NCBI GenBank assembly: GCA_016508695.1
Contig: VNKQ01000008.1
Coordinates: 248,001-312,000 of the forward strand
Length of the DNA: 64,000 bases
Source: Hyphodiscus hymeniophilus
Lineage: Eukaryota; Ascomycota; Leotiomycetes; Helotiales; Hyphodiscaceae
Direction of reading: 5' to 3'
Shown here: positions 34,122 through 46,339 of the stretch, piece after piece
Layout: every line of letters begins with the position of its first letter
Position numbering within the stretch: position 1 is the first letter of the stretch
Program-made: the position numbers and the translations under genes
Notes under the pieces: generated by a model
What the model saw: the letters and a program-made list of their open reading frames with translations, nothing else
What the model was told of the DNA's origin: nothing
The model's database searches: none

Positions 34122-35914
34122 TCATACAAAACACTGCTCCCAATCACCACCTGCTCTTGCAAAGCTCAGGCTCTCCACAAAAGCACTCAATCCGCATCGA
34201 CCAAGCTTATCCGCACCACAGGTTATCAAAGGGATCACCCTATCATTGACGATAACTCTAACCAATTCCTCTGTTTTTGCCACGCAAGTCATTTTCTCGA
34301 AGTACGCCCTGGCAGCGAATGGAACCAACCAAGATGCTGAAAAACCGTCTGTCATTGAAGTTGACTCTCGCGTAGTGTTCAATAGAGGTCTAGTCTCGTT
34401 ATAGAGGCCCAGGGCAGAGAAAATACCCATCATGTCATTGTCATGTGAGAAGTCCGCGTACAGAGTAGCATTCTTAGTCAACGGGAATGTGGTGGGCGAG
34501 GAGTCCAGCGTGTGGTTTGTAGATGTGTGGTCATTCACCGGCGTATCAGTCAAACGAGCAATCAACTCATTCGTAAATCCCACACCTTGAGTAGACCCCA
34601 ACGGATTGCCCCAGCTGTAGCCGTAGTACTTGCCAAGCGATTGATAGTAATCATAGCTCTCCCATTCATCTGGTGTGAATAAGTCGCAGAACTCGGACAC
34701 GCTGCCGATACTACTCGCAACCGTGTTGAAGGGGCAGAGATCCATCATGGTGATCGTCTCAATCAAAGTTAGGTTTGCGCCTGGGAGATTCTTATTCAGT
34801 CTTGCTGTGATGGGTGGGGTGAAAATGGTGGCCCACGTTACTTGAGCGCTGTTGGCGATAGTGGAATCGAACCCAACTTCGAAAGATGTGCAAAGACCGT
34901 GATCCAGGGTGTTGTTTGAGCCTGTGTGTTCAGAAATCACAACGATTGGGTAGGGGTATGTGGAGTCTGGGTTCGAGGGCATGTCGTCTTTACGAGCATC
35001 GTGGAAGCCTCGAGTCCAATTTTGAGCTGATTCCACTACTCTGGCCTGACCTGAGGATCTCACAAACGGGGTGAGATGTCTAGTGAGTGCTTGATATCGG
35101 TCGTAGAACTTGCTGCCTGAGTTGACCATTTCTTGCTGACCGAATGTAGTGAGCTGATCAGCTCCTAGCGTGTACTCATAGTCCTTGATGAACTCATAAC
35201 CTTTGCCGTAGGAAGATACCGAAGAATGGATACTGTTAATAGTAGTGTTGTATTTTTTAGTCTTGGAAGAAGTGGGATCCCGAGCTCCGTGACGAGACAG
35301 GATCTGAACGAATGTGATTTGACATTGCGCTGGTACACTGGCAGAAATCACTGATTCCACTGAAAAGTAGGGAGAGTACTGGCCCCAATATCGAGAGATG
35401 GATGGGGAGCATGTATAGCCATTCCGGGCAGTATCACAGGATTGTGTTGCTGGGCGTGTGTCGAGACTAGATATTTGATATTAGATGAATTTTGTGTCCC
35501 GAGGAGCTTGAGTTCAAAAGAGAAGGTTTGGAGAGAGGAAAGAAATCGCAATAAAGAAGAAAGTTCTCGAGATACTTACATCACAGCCCAATACAGAAAA
35601 AGAATCACGCCAACAATCCCGAAAGCCATAGTGACAAGCCGTCCTCGACTGGTTTTCCGGAAACTCCTAAGATGGGCTTCAAGGTTCGAATGCTGCCTTC
35701 GAAAGGTATTCCTCGCAATCTCGCGTTCAAGCACAGGGTCTGAATGCTCGAGTGACTCTTCTAGATGCGAGAAATCGCTGTCACCGCCAGCAATCCGCTC
35801 ATATTTATACTTCCGACCATTTCTACGCTCTTGTTCTTCTCCATCTCGGTCTACTTTCTGATTGTTGACGATGACTTTGAATGCTCGTTGGTCTCCCATC
35901 CTTACTGCGTTCAT
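34122..35914 (-). CDS. membrane-anchored histidine acid phosphatase (3-phytase type)
   Basis: Two exons on the minus strand: 35580-35914 and 34122-35466 (intron 113 bp), 559 residues. The phytase domain begins at CDTARNGYTC with WGQYSPYF, then ILSRHGARDPT (RHGA near residues 170-173, catalytic His) and FSHDNDM (HD near 453-454, proton donor); the end DKLGRCGLSAFVESLSFARAGGDWEQCF is family-typical. Unlike secreted phytases it starts with about 90 polar residues and then a membrane helix (LVTMAFGIVGVILFLYWAV, about 93-111), so it is probably a type II membrane protein with the catalytic part outside the cytosol. The first ATG (MNAVRM) was used; an extra upstream exon is possible. Confidence 0.88.
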
Positions 35915-36426
35915 TTGAGGTGGAGCTGGAGGATAGGGTCGTGATTGGCTCGAGCGGGCATCACTGAAGGAAGAGAGCAAATGTCAACTTCGGTTAGACA
36001 TCGAGAAAGGCTGACCGCGATTCTGTTGTATGCAGGGAGAAGACTCAAGAGATGGTCCAAAGTCATTTAGGGATGTAGGTTGGAAATAAGGTATGTTTCA
36101 TCGAATAGGTTGGACACGTGTGGCAGCTAGGTCAAGAATTTTGCGTGCAACCTGCCCATTGATATCACGTGGACGAACTATTTTCCATCACAATGAGCCT
36201 CCTCACCTGATTGTTATGAGAGCTTCAATAAAGTGGGATCTTGGCGATCTATAGACAGTAGGAAACAAATAATGTCAGGCTTGTTGAGAGCACAGTACGA
36301 AGCCACCGACAAAGATTTCAAGGCCCCAGGCAAAGCCCAGGCAAAATTCAGACAGAGTTCGAGCGAACGAATAGCTATGCAATTTACTCAATGGTACAGT
36401 CTACAACCCTCCCAGTAAGGGTATAT
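35915..36426. other. intergenic, nothing recognised
   Basis: 5' flank of the phosphatase gene and 3' flank of IDH2 on the same strand. An open frame without ATG continues from the phosphatase exon to 35980, which may reflect a further 5' exon. Confidence 0.45.
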
Positions 36427-37890
36427 CTACAAACGCTTGATGATGGCACCAGCATACTCATGTGTCTTCGACTTTCCGCCCAAATCGCCCGTCAACGTCT
36501 TTCCTTCCGCCAAGGTATCAAAGATAGCTGTCTCGATCCTTTGAGCGTGGTCGTTCAATCCCATATGTCTCAACATCATGATTGAACTGAGAAGAAGAGC
36601 CGTAGGGTTGGCAAGAGACTTTCCTGCGATATCGGGTGCAGATCCATGGACAGCCTCGAAGATCGAGCATTCATCACCAATGTTACCGGAAGGAGTAAGA
36701 CCAAGACCACCGATGAGACCTGCGCACATATCTGAAAGAATGTCTCCGTAAAGATTGGGCATGACCAAGACCTTGTCGTTGTATGGTGTAGGGTCGGTAA
36801 CGATCTTCAAGCAAGTGTTGTCGAGAAGTTCTGCATCGAACTCGACGCTTGGGAAGTCCTTTGAAACTCGCTCGGCAGTACCCAAGAATAGACCATCACT
36901 CATCTTCATGATGGTAGCTTTGTGCACAGCACGGACCTTTAGTCTGTTTACATCCTCGGCATATTGGAATGCAAATCGAAGGACTCGCTCGGAAGCTTCT
37001 CTTGTGATAAGCTTGATGCTTTGCACAACACCGTCAACCACGATATGCTCAATACCAGAGTACTCTCCCTCTGTATTCTCTCGGATCAGGACCGTATCGA
37101 CGTTGTCATAGGGGGTCTTGTAACCAGCAATCGAGCGGCAGGGTCGGACGTTAGCGAAGAGGTTGAATGTTCGGCGGAGGGTCAGGTTGAGAGAGACGTG
37201 GCCCTTGCCAATCGGGGTCTAAAATAGATTAGTAAGTGTTAAAAGCTGGCAGGGCTTCGTTCTTACAGCAAGTGGCCCCTTCAACGCAACCTTGTTTCTT
37301 TTAATGCTCTCAATGGTCTCCGGTAGGATTGACGTCTTGCCATCAACCAATTGTGGTGTGACATCAACTGGTTCCCACTTGATAGGTGTCTTAACTCCGT
37401 CAGCGTATCATACGGAGCAATTAGCTTTGTATTCCTACCTGAGCAGCCTCAAAGATATCCTTGACGGACTGGGAGATTTCGGGCCCAATCCCATCACCCT
37501 CGATTAAACTGACTGTGTAAAGGCCCTGCAGATATGTCAGCACCCTAGCTTTTATGTATCGCCTTCGCAAATCCAATTGAGTCCATTGCCATCCTATCCA
37601 TCCTCATCTCGAGCCGTGGTTCATTATCGCAAGCAGAGAAAAAGCCTTACATCGGAGCCCTTCTGGCCAGTGAACTTTGCGACCTTCTCCTTTTCAGAGA
37701 AATCTTGGGCATAGAAGCGTCGGCCCTGTAGTGCATAGGAAGTTAGCAAACGTAACAGATCTTGTAGAAGCTTGCACCAAGAAGATGCAGCTAGGAAGCG
37801 TACTTTGACTGAGGTGGGAGCCCATGCGCGTGCAGCTCCTTGGAGGCACTGGCGCCGCGCTGGGGCAGCGAAAGAGCGGACTGCCAGCAT
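36427..37890 (-). CDS. IDH2: NAD+-isocitrate dehydrogenase subunit 2, mitochondrial
   Basis: Five exons on the minus strand: 37804-37890, 37651-37725, 37439-37525, 37267-37389, 36427-37218 (introns 78, 125, 49 and 48 bp), 387 residues. The N-terminus is Ala/Arg-rich (MLAVRSFAAPARRQCLQGAARA), a mitochondrial presequence. GLYTVSLIEGDGIGPEISQSV, KGPLATPIGKGHVSLNLTLRRTFNLFANVRPCRS and ENTEGEYSGIEH are catalytic-subunit signatures; NLYGDILSDMCAGLIGGLGLTPSGNIG and HGSAPDIAGK follow. Idh2 with Idh1 oxidises isocitrate to 2-oxoglutarate in the TCA cycle. It is divergent from SEC5. Confidence 0.95.
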
Positions 37891-38253
37891 TTCGGAGAAT
37901 CCTGTATCCAAAATATCTGTACAGGATATATGAGGTTATGGAGGTGGAGGGTAGAGAGTTTGAAAGGGCACGAGTAAAGCTGGAAGAGGTTTTGCGATAG
38001 GCCGGAACAACCTGGGTTGCTTTTCTCAGAGACCCGGCAATTGCCGATGTCAAGAGAAGTTTAGACTACCCGAAGCATGACCACATTGAGCATTGAGGCT
38101 CACCGTGCAAATCACATATGAACTGGACTGGACTGGGCTGACTTTGGAAGGCTCTTAATCGAACGGAGCAAATATGAAAGGAAGACAGAAACATAGGCAC
38201 GCTTCCGGTTGATCAATTCATACGAATCGAACCAAGCAACTTCATCCACGAAA
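37891..38253. promoter_or_regulatory. shared upstream region of IDH2 and SEC5
   Basis: A 363 bp spacer between divergent starts that must hold both promoters. No specific site is claimed. Confidence 0.45.
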
Positions 38254-41200
38254 ATGACAGACTACGAACGGACAGTGCTGGAACACTACCAACTATCGAG
38301 TCCATATCCGGTGGAATGGCCAGCAGAAAAGGATGATATCGACACATCGGACGAGGAGGAAGAGGTGAAACCCAACCGTGCTGGCATGAGGAGATCAAAA
38401 TCTAGATATTCTGCGTTGGAACGAGTTGCGAGCGACAGAAAGAGCCTGGTCCCGGTTTCACAGAAGACTGGCGATGGAGTCGAGAATCTAGTGCAAAGAG
38501 ATGAACCTGATCCTTTGGGAACTACTGACAGCGTCGTGAGAATTTTGCGACAGCTGGGTCTGCCTGTAGCAGACGATACAAGACTACGTCGGTGTTCCAT
38601 CCATGAGCTTTGGATTCAACTAACAAATACCAGGCAACCGATTCCTACTGTCGTCTACGACCTTCTCTCCAGCCCTATTTCTATCGCAAGTTCACTCGGC
38701 TGCATCTACACAAGATCTTTTATATGGACTCGATGTTCTCTCAAAATCTATCGACCAGAAATCCGAATCTCTAAAGGTGCTTGTTGAGTCCAATTTCGAA
38801 CGATTTGTCCGAGCCAAATCTACCATCGACAATGTGTATACCGAGATGAAATATCGCGGAGAAGATCCCACCCCTACGACACCGCGCCATAGACCCCATT
38901 CTCGTCACGCCAGCAGAAATAGTTTCAGGACAGCCAGCGGAAACCAAGTGTCTATGACCGTAGCTCCCTCTTCCCCACAAGATGCCAAGAAGAAAAACGC
39001 ATTGACGAAAGAAAGCGAATACGGTGTTTTGGGTATTAAGGCTCCGCTTCTGGATGTATCAGCGAAAGCGGAGGAGGTCTGGGGTCCTGCCTTGGGAGGA
39101 CGCGAGAAAGAAGATAGCTTGAAGGTTATGAACACAACAGTCGACCGGTACAAAGAGATATATGAGGTCAATGCGGCTGTGACCGAAAGTATTAAGCGGA
39201 AGGACTATGAAAGCGTTGTGGAAGAGTACGGAAAGGCGAAGCGATTTGCGGACAATACCAAGAATCTTGCCGAAAGCTTGGGTTCTAACCCTCCGACAGA
39301 TGCTCAAATACATCAAATTCTACTAGCAGCCCGAGTGTGGCATGATGTTGAGGAGCAAGTTGTGGACTTCAAGCGAGATATCTGGAAACGTTTGACCGAG
39401 CCACAAGGTACGGCGCGAATGGATGGTACCGGAGGGTCACAAGATCAGCATATGGAACTTATTGGCATACTGCTGGAACTGGGTGTCGAGGATAATCCAA
39501 TATGGCTTTGGCTGCTCAGTCGGTTCGATGCGCTTAGGAAGAGGATCCAGATAACATCCGAACGATCAAGAGTCGAGATTGAGATACTGAGACGACGGCT
39601 GGCAAATGGCGAAAAGCCAGCTCCTTCAGCAGTTGCATCTCATCTGCGGTCTCTTAGCCGCCAGACAGCTGAAGATAAGCCTACCTCAGTTGATTCCGCT
39701 GATGTCATCGAACTTTGGGAGAAGATAGTGGCTTTCTTGAGCAATATGCTTTCTGCTCAAGGTCTTCTTGGTGAAGTGCTGGAGTATTGGCACACCGTAC
39801 AGGATTTCGTGAATGGCACTGCGCAGAAGACTCTACCTGTGGGGTTGAATGGAGAATCCAAACAACATCACAGACTTTCTGATAAAGGCATTCTGGACCT
39901 GCAAAATGGTATCATTGAGCTGGTGGATATGATCAGGGAGAGCGTGTTTTCGTTCTTTGCTGACCCTCCCATCGATGATATCTCGTCGCTCTTTTCACCA
40001 CTGCCACCTACTCCCCGGACACCAAAGTCTTCGGGGGCTGATGGATTGACACCCAATGCACTCAATCCCAGATTCAATTTTGATCCAAACAACCTACCGC
40101 CTCCATCGCCAAGACGAGGTGAGGCGTGGGAGAAGTTCGCTTTCTGGCCACCGTGGTCGAACTCCTTGAGTGGTGTTCATTATCTAGCCAAGCTGCTTGT
40201 TTTGGTTGGAACTGGTGCCAGTGAAATGGCTGCTATCTCTCCAATTGTGATGGGAGATGGTTCTGCACTGGAGAGATTGAAGGGGCTAGTTGGTGGTGCT
40301 CGGGAAAGATGCGTGACTGCGATATGCGCAGCATGGAACAAAGATGCTGAGAACATCAAAGTTTTGGAAGACTGGAGACGATCGCCAGAGAAGCGAGACT
40401 TGACCCGAATGCCTGCCTATTTTGGTACATTTGAAAGCTCTATCTTGACAGGCATGCAGAAGATCCTGTATATTTCCGAAGCCATATCCAAGTCGAGTTC
40501 TGTGGATGTCGTAGTCTCACCACCAGCGAAGCTCTTACAGATGGTGCGAAGCCAGTTCGTGACTACTTTGTACAAAGCACTGAGCGGTATGGTTGAAAAT
40601 GCGGAAAAGGCAGTACAGAAGACCGAGAATGATTGGACAACTGATACAGATGGGCTCGCCAGCCCCGTGGCAATGGTAATTGCTACAAGCATTGGCGCTG
40701 GGACAGTCAATGCCAGCGACCGAGTAAGCAGCATTCACCTCCCGCCCCAGGCCTTCCACTAATGTAAAACAGAACGTCCGCATGCTTCTCACTCTGAGCA
40801 ATCTGCAAGCTCTCCGCGTGGATGTGGTACCCAACTTGACCACACAATTTGAGAATGCCTTTTCCGTGAAGCTCACCGAAGAAGCGAAAACTATCCGCGA
40901 TGTCCTCGGCCAAATAGATGCTCGCCTATTCCAATCCTACACTCGCCCAGCAATGCAGACATTACAGTCCATCGTCCGAAACGGAATTTCCGACCCTGCC
41001 TGGGCTCCTGGACCAAATGAAAAACCGAAAGAAGTGCGACCTTATATCTACGAAGCTCTCCTTTCCCTTGTACTCGTTCACACGCAAGTCTCAACCACAG
41101 CATCGACACTCACCTCCCAAGTCCTCTCTTACCTCCTCGAGCAGACATCCCGCGAACTCCTGGAAGCGTTCAAACAACGCCAGCAATACTCACTTCCCGC

Positions 41201-41459
41201 CCTCATGCAAGCAACCCTCGATGTAGAGTTTGTAGCGCAGACACTGAGTCAGTATACGACGGATCGAGCGAGCGAGATGCAGAGCCAGATCTATCAAGAG
41301 CTGGACAAGGGGACGGATAACGAGGCGAGGGCGAAGTTGCAGACCGAGTTGCCCGAGATGAGAAGTACGTTGAAGAGGCTGAGAGAGGGTAGTAGGAGTG
41401 AATTTGCTTGCTTCAAGAAGTCGAGGACTCGGGCTGAGAGACAGGCTGGGCCTCCGTGA
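38254..41459 (+). CDS. SEC5: exocyst complex component Sec5
   Basis: Three exons: 38254-38587, 38634-40723, 40773-41459 (introns 46 and 49 bp), 1036 residues. Exon 1 encodes an acidic N-terminal region and DPLGTTDSVVRILRQLGLPVADDTRLR; the junction gives NRFLLSSTTFSPALFLSQVHSAAS, then TQDLLYGLDVLSKSIDQKSESLKVLVESNFERFVRAKSTID, the hallmark of the Sec5 N-terminal domain. The remainder is long helical exocyst rods with a proline-rich loop (PPTPRTPKSSGAD). Sec5 is a subunit of the octameric exocyst that tethers secretory vesicles to the plasma membrane at growing hyphal tips. Intron 1 has the less common donor GTCGGT. Confidence 0.92.
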
Positions 41460-41928
41460 TTTGGCTTTAGAATAGGGGTATAATAATTAGTTTCCTTGTA
41501 GAAATGAATTAAAATATACAACGCTCCCAATCACACGAAGAAGGTGAGTCTTCTGCCGGCACAGCCACCTTGTCAATCGCCGAATGCACACGCATCATTT
41601 ATTCTGGTCGTTGATGAATTCACCTCGAGAGCTGCCGCAGAGCTGGTATTGATTGAGAACTTGTTTCGTATTGTATTATAATACCTTAGAAGCGCACGCC
41701 TGGTCTGAGAAACGCCAAGACCTGATGATTTTGATCCACTTCGTAAACGCCAAACTCCTATAAAATCTAGAGGGAAAGAGAAGTGAGCCTTGAATAGGGG
41801 CGTGATAAGGAAGGCAACCGAGGGCGGTGAAACGTGTGATTGCAGAGGTGAGCCGCATATGAAGAAAGGCCTCTGTTCTATGCTCGTTAATCTCTCCGCC
41901 AATCCTTCCACACCTTTCAGCGAATCCT
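41460..41928. other. intergenic between convergent genes, nothing recognised
   Basis: Holds the 3' flanks of SEC5 and of the BED/Zn2Cys6 regulator. No gene or repeat is recognised. Confidence 0.5.
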
Positions 41929-44524
41929 TCAATGGGCAGGAAGCAAGAGCTTCGCGCAGTACATCATCTCGAAGCATCGACAATCCGCAAGGTCAAAGAT
42001 AGAGTCAGCCTTTGCTCTCTGGACGTGTTCAACTATTGGTTGTTAGAAGTTTATCAAGCCGATAGATGGCCTCGCATTTCAGCACTTACAAGTCAGGTTC
42101 ATTTCAGCAAAGTAGTCAACCACCGTCTCATTGTCGGCAGTGGAGTCAACTACCAATACTCCGTCTTCTCTTGTGCGTGTCTTCGGAGGGGCGTTTCGAT
42201 AGCGGAGAAGCATGATCAGGTGGTTGGTAGTCTTCTCGCCTTGAGAGATGAATGTCTCCTGTTCCTTGCCAAGTGGCCAAGATTCCTTGAAGTTATCTTG
42301 CTGCCAATAGGTGAAGAGCCAGGTGCTCTTCTCTACGCAGTTGAGAAATATGAGAGAGATCAGGAAGGTCTCGAAGAAAGTATCGGGGTCCCGTCGTAGC
42401 AGGCGTTTTTCCAAGCTGCCGAGAACCTCCTTGCAAAGCTGCGAGGCTTTCTTTTCAGCTGCGGCGTTGATTTGAAGATCCAGCAGATGTGATCCGGGTT
42501 CATCACTAATGATTGTCGGACCATCTCCCGGTGGAGCGTCCTTGTCGACTTTCTTGGCAAAGGTCCAGCGGAGCTCAGATGCAACGAAGATGTGAACCGT
42601 TGCCCAGAGCTCAATGACATCAGACAAGACATGATCCTGCTTCTCAAGGGCCAGAGTTTGTGCTAGGCGGAGAGTGGTCTTCATAAAATGGGATGGTTCC
42701 TTCTCGACATAGTGGGATACCATTCTTTTTAAATAAGCTTCCAACTTTAGAGAAATTTCGTCGTTATCGTCGAGGAGTCGGGAAACTGCTCCATATTCAA
42801 TAGAAAGACCAGGATCAATGTTACCTTCGGAGGAGATGTGTTGAGCCTCGAGAGCGTTGAAAGTCGCATATATTGACGTCTCTGGGACCGGGAAATGTGA
42901 AGCTTCGATTTGATAGGGCGCAGGATGGAAAGTAGCACGCGCCTTAAAGTCTTTGACGCCATTATGAGCAAGTACAACATGCAGGCCGCATGAGTATAGC
43001 TCAAAGTTATCAGCAAGCTTGGTACGAATGCAGGCATTCTTCCACAGTCGAGGCTGGTCGACCGCCTTGCAAGTGTCACAAGGATCTCCGAGAGAACAAG
43101 TTTTTCTAAGCATCCTGCACCGAATACAAGCACCACTCTTTCGAACATTCTGTACTTCCTTCCGTCTCTCTGATGTGAATTTTCCACGAACTCTTTGCTT
43201 GATTGATTTCTCTCCGTTACCAAGCTCGGTAGCAAATTCAGTGGACATTGGAACCATAGCGAGACGAGGGTATGAAGGTGCTCTTGTAATAGTCGGCGTG
43301 TCGGTATTCTGCTCAATAGATTCCGGTTCGGGATACATACCGGGCATTCCCTCAAAGCTATGCCATGGTTGTTGTTCATGGGAAGTATTGTAGAAATTAT
43401 CTGACATGACAGTATCACCCTCGTGAAGAACTTGTGGAAGTGGCTTCGACTCGGACATATTCTGGTCGTCTGCTAGAAGTTGAGGGTCGACCATAGATGG
43501 TATGTACCTGGCGGCTGCAGCAGCCGCCATGCTAGTTGCCGCCATCGCCAGGTTTGGGGAGTTTGAGCGAGAGTCTATCATGTGAGGGTGATAATGCAAA
43601 GCTGACGATGCCCCATTCTCTCGGGAGTTGACTTTTTGATTTGTTGCTATCTAAATCAGTAGAGCTTTGAGAGGCATTGGTAATAACTTACACTTCTTAT
43701 CTCGCTGTATACGTTGTTCATAGCTCACAGGTGGGTTTTCCAATGTGTATTGTTCTTGTAGTTCAAGTCGATCTGCATGAGATGGCTCTGGGGTCCCATT
43801 TGCTCCATTCGCACCTGTATGGTGATCTTTTTCAGTTGTGCCTATTTGTCGAGAGACCTCCGCTAGTGTTTCGAGAGCAGTCCAATTCCGTGGACCCCCA
43901 ATAGGAAGATCCATGGTAGGTCCATTCATCTGTACACCTCCATTGTGTCGAGCGTCGGAATTTGAGGGCATATTGTTGAGTGCCAGTAAGGCTTCTCGTC
44001 TGTGTTCAAGAGAGATGGCAGGACATTTCTTGATGAGGTGCGTAGTCAGACTGTCGATGCGACCTTTTGGGAATTTCTCACCGCACGATTTGCAGGTATG
44101 TTGGTATCTGTTGCTGGAATCGTTTAATTTCGCACCTCTCTCAAAGTATCGGAGGATCAACGCTGTGACACAATTAGTGAATGGGCTCAGAATCGATCAC
44201 AGCATCCAAGAAAGGTCCCTCGCCTGGACGTAGGCTGGACAAGAGCATGAGGGGCAAGGCTATGTGGAGTTGCCGAGTCGTTAAGAGTGAAGTGTCAATC
44301 AGGGCCACTGAATACCTCCATGGGCAGCGTCGGAGTGCAATTAGACGAGAGACCGAGAGGCAACATATGCGGTGATAAGGGAGTATTCCCAAGCACAAGC
44401 AGTTCTGTATTTGTCGTACAAGCCGAGTATTCATTCATTTCCATGAGAATGTATTCGATGAATTGAGATAACGAGAGGGATAGCAAGGCAAGGGATGGTA
44501 CGTACGATTTGGCTTACGACCCAT
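41929..44524 (-). CDS. regulator with BED-like zinc finger and Zn2Cys6-like cluster
   Basis: Four exons on the minus strand: 44506-44524, 43692-44162, 42090-43646, 41929-42032 (introns 343, 45 and 57 bp), 716 residues. The start MGRKPNPLILRYFERGAKL spans the first intron. A finger follows at residues about 26-50, CKSCGEKFPKGRIDSLTTHLIKKC (C-x2-C...H-x4-C), BED-like. A short poly-Ala run is near 205. A Zn2Cys6-like cluster is at about 337-369: CIRCRMLRKTCSLGDPCDTC then C after 12 residues, longer than the usual last spacing. The rest is a helical domain ending DLADCRCFEMMYCAKLLLPAH. I recall this two-finger architecture as conserved in Pezizomycotina, but no function is known to me. The 19 bp first exon is supported by GTACGT and by the MGRKPNPLIL junction. 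Confidence 0.8.
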
Positions 44525-45170
44525 TTTGAATATTCAAATGGCTCCTGCCTTGAATTAGGGGTAGAAGCTGTGATACTGGACGAAGGCTACCCCTCAAGGA
44601 CTGTGATAGTGATAGTATGGATTGGACGGGCACAATTATCGGTGAAGCAGAGCGGTAAGCATTTTCACACTAGGGTCGTTTAGCGCGCCTCGGCTTTATA
44701 TTTCGCCGCTCCGAGTTGAGTGGAGGTCCACGCCGATACAACACACAACATTTGTTACAAAGATCACAATATATTCTCTTTATGACAGAATGTTTCTGTG
44801 GAAGGATGTCACAGAAGTCTGAAGATTACAACACAATGATTAGTGTTAACGAGCTAGTAATGTGCTTACCAACTTCTACCACTACTTTCACTCGAGTACC
44901 GTCAAACGAATATTGGAAATTCATCCACCAAGACTGGCCCAGCCAAGGACACTAATAACAACCTCAAAAAGGTTGAAGTCAAGGTTCACTCCGTTAAGGA
45001 TCAAAAGATGCCATTGCCAGGCACTGCGGGGAGTGATACGGTAGAGACGAAAAGAGTGCTGCGGGATCCAAACAGGGCATAGGCAGAAACCATTGATTCG
45101 TTCGAGATGGATATCCTGATGTCAATATAAATACATTGGTTTACTCCAACCTCAAAAAGGTCAGAGTCAA
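44525..45170. other. accessory intergenic with short relics
   Basis: No intact gene. At about 44958-44990 the + strand reads NLKKVEVKVHSV; a near copy, NLKKVRVNVYFI, occurs at about 45148-45178, suggesting a small duplicated relic. The region lies upstream of the minus-strand regulator and may include its promoter. Confidence 0.4.
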
Positions 45171-45385
45171 TGTTTATTTTATCAAATAGTACACCCTCAG
45201 TGCTGGCGAGGAGCTAAACCGCAAAACCATCTACTTCGACTTTGAGAGAGATACGCTTCGCATGTTCCACAGCGACTCTCTCACACGTCTCTATAGTGTG
45301 CAAACCTCCAAGGTCCCTGACCTTATAGTGTACAACAACTTCCGCTGCGCTACGATTGGTCTGAGGGATTAATATATTACGTTGG
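45171..45385 (+). pseudogene. possible 2EXR-like gene fragment
   Basis: The + strand reads GEELNRKTIYFDFERDTLRMFHSDSL and VPDLIVYNNFRC without a start, ending at TAA near 45370. IYFDFERDTL resembles the segment after the core of fungal 2EXR-type proteins (I/VYFNFxRDTLY). No flanking coding continuation exists, so this is at best a fragment. Identification is from motif recall and is weak. Confidence 0.35.
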
Positions 45386-45390
45386 TTTCT

Positions 45391-45485
45391 TTCGACAAAC
45401 TCACTCGACAACGACACTCGACAATCGACAACTTAACATGTCGACATAACAACAACCCCCGACATCATCATCCAATCGACAACTA
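45391..45485. repeat. CGACAA-rich patch
   Basis: At least five CGACAA or CGACA words occur in under 100 bases, with a GTCGAC palindrome near 45440. The word TCGACAACGACAC also occurs at 33229-33241 in another relic-bearing intergenic region. Likely the remnant of a dispersed repeat or LTR end, but no full LTR, primer site or target duplication is recognised. Confidence 0.4.
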
Positions 45486-46339
45486 CAAAATGTCTCCTAC
45501 TCCATAGGATATTACAAGAACCGAAGATGCAAGAACCGAAGAATCGTGAAGAACGATGGCCATTAACAACAACTTGTCCTCAATCGCCCACTCGTCGTTG
45601 GAGTGTCCCAACTTATCAAAACCGAAGACTTTACAATTTCAGGAACGTCTCCATTCTTGTAAGTCGCAGCCTGATACTTATACCAAGTGACGATAACCTG
45701 CCAACACCGGGCCGGTACATATGTCGCCGAGACCGCCGACATTAATGCTGTAGTAGGCATACAAGAAGCTTTCTGCCTACTCGAATTCGAGATAAAGGAA
45801 AAAGTCCCTTCCAGAAGTCTCTAAAGGGGTGGTAGTCTTTTCCAGGGACTCCTTTTTACATCGGGTCTCTTTCAAATGCGGAGACATATCCCTAAGGCTG
45901 GAAGCCCATGTTGGAAGCGCATGCTGCGCATGAGTGGAGGAAAAAGGTTTGCCTCATGAAGAGGCGGTATGGAGGGATGAGTAATTCCTCTATTATCTGA
46001 TGATCCTATCGCAGTCCAACATGACTTCTTAAAAGTCGCCAGCTTGACTCAAAACTGTGCGACTGGCTGTAAATGCATGCACCCGATAAGATGATAAGAG
46101 ATAGCGGAACAAGTATAGCGAAATCTATTTCAATCTATTGGTGTTTACACATGCCACATTCATACATATACTCTCTATCACTCTTGTTTCTCGCCTTTTC
46201 CTTCTCAGACCAATGCACTTACTTTGGTGACCACGGGATACACATAAGACAGGTTCGAAAGCGCTGCCAAAGGGCCATAGGCACGCACTGTTTGTATAAT
46301 TGCACTCTCGTCTCATGTTTTCAACGACTACAGGAGACT

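Noticed and set aside
45563..45760. Minus-strand frame with WQVIVTWYKYQAATY, protein-like at first sight
   Set aside because: The plus strand of the same bases also reads protein-like (MAINNNLSSIAHSSLECPNLSKP); neither extends or matches a family I can name, so no call is made.
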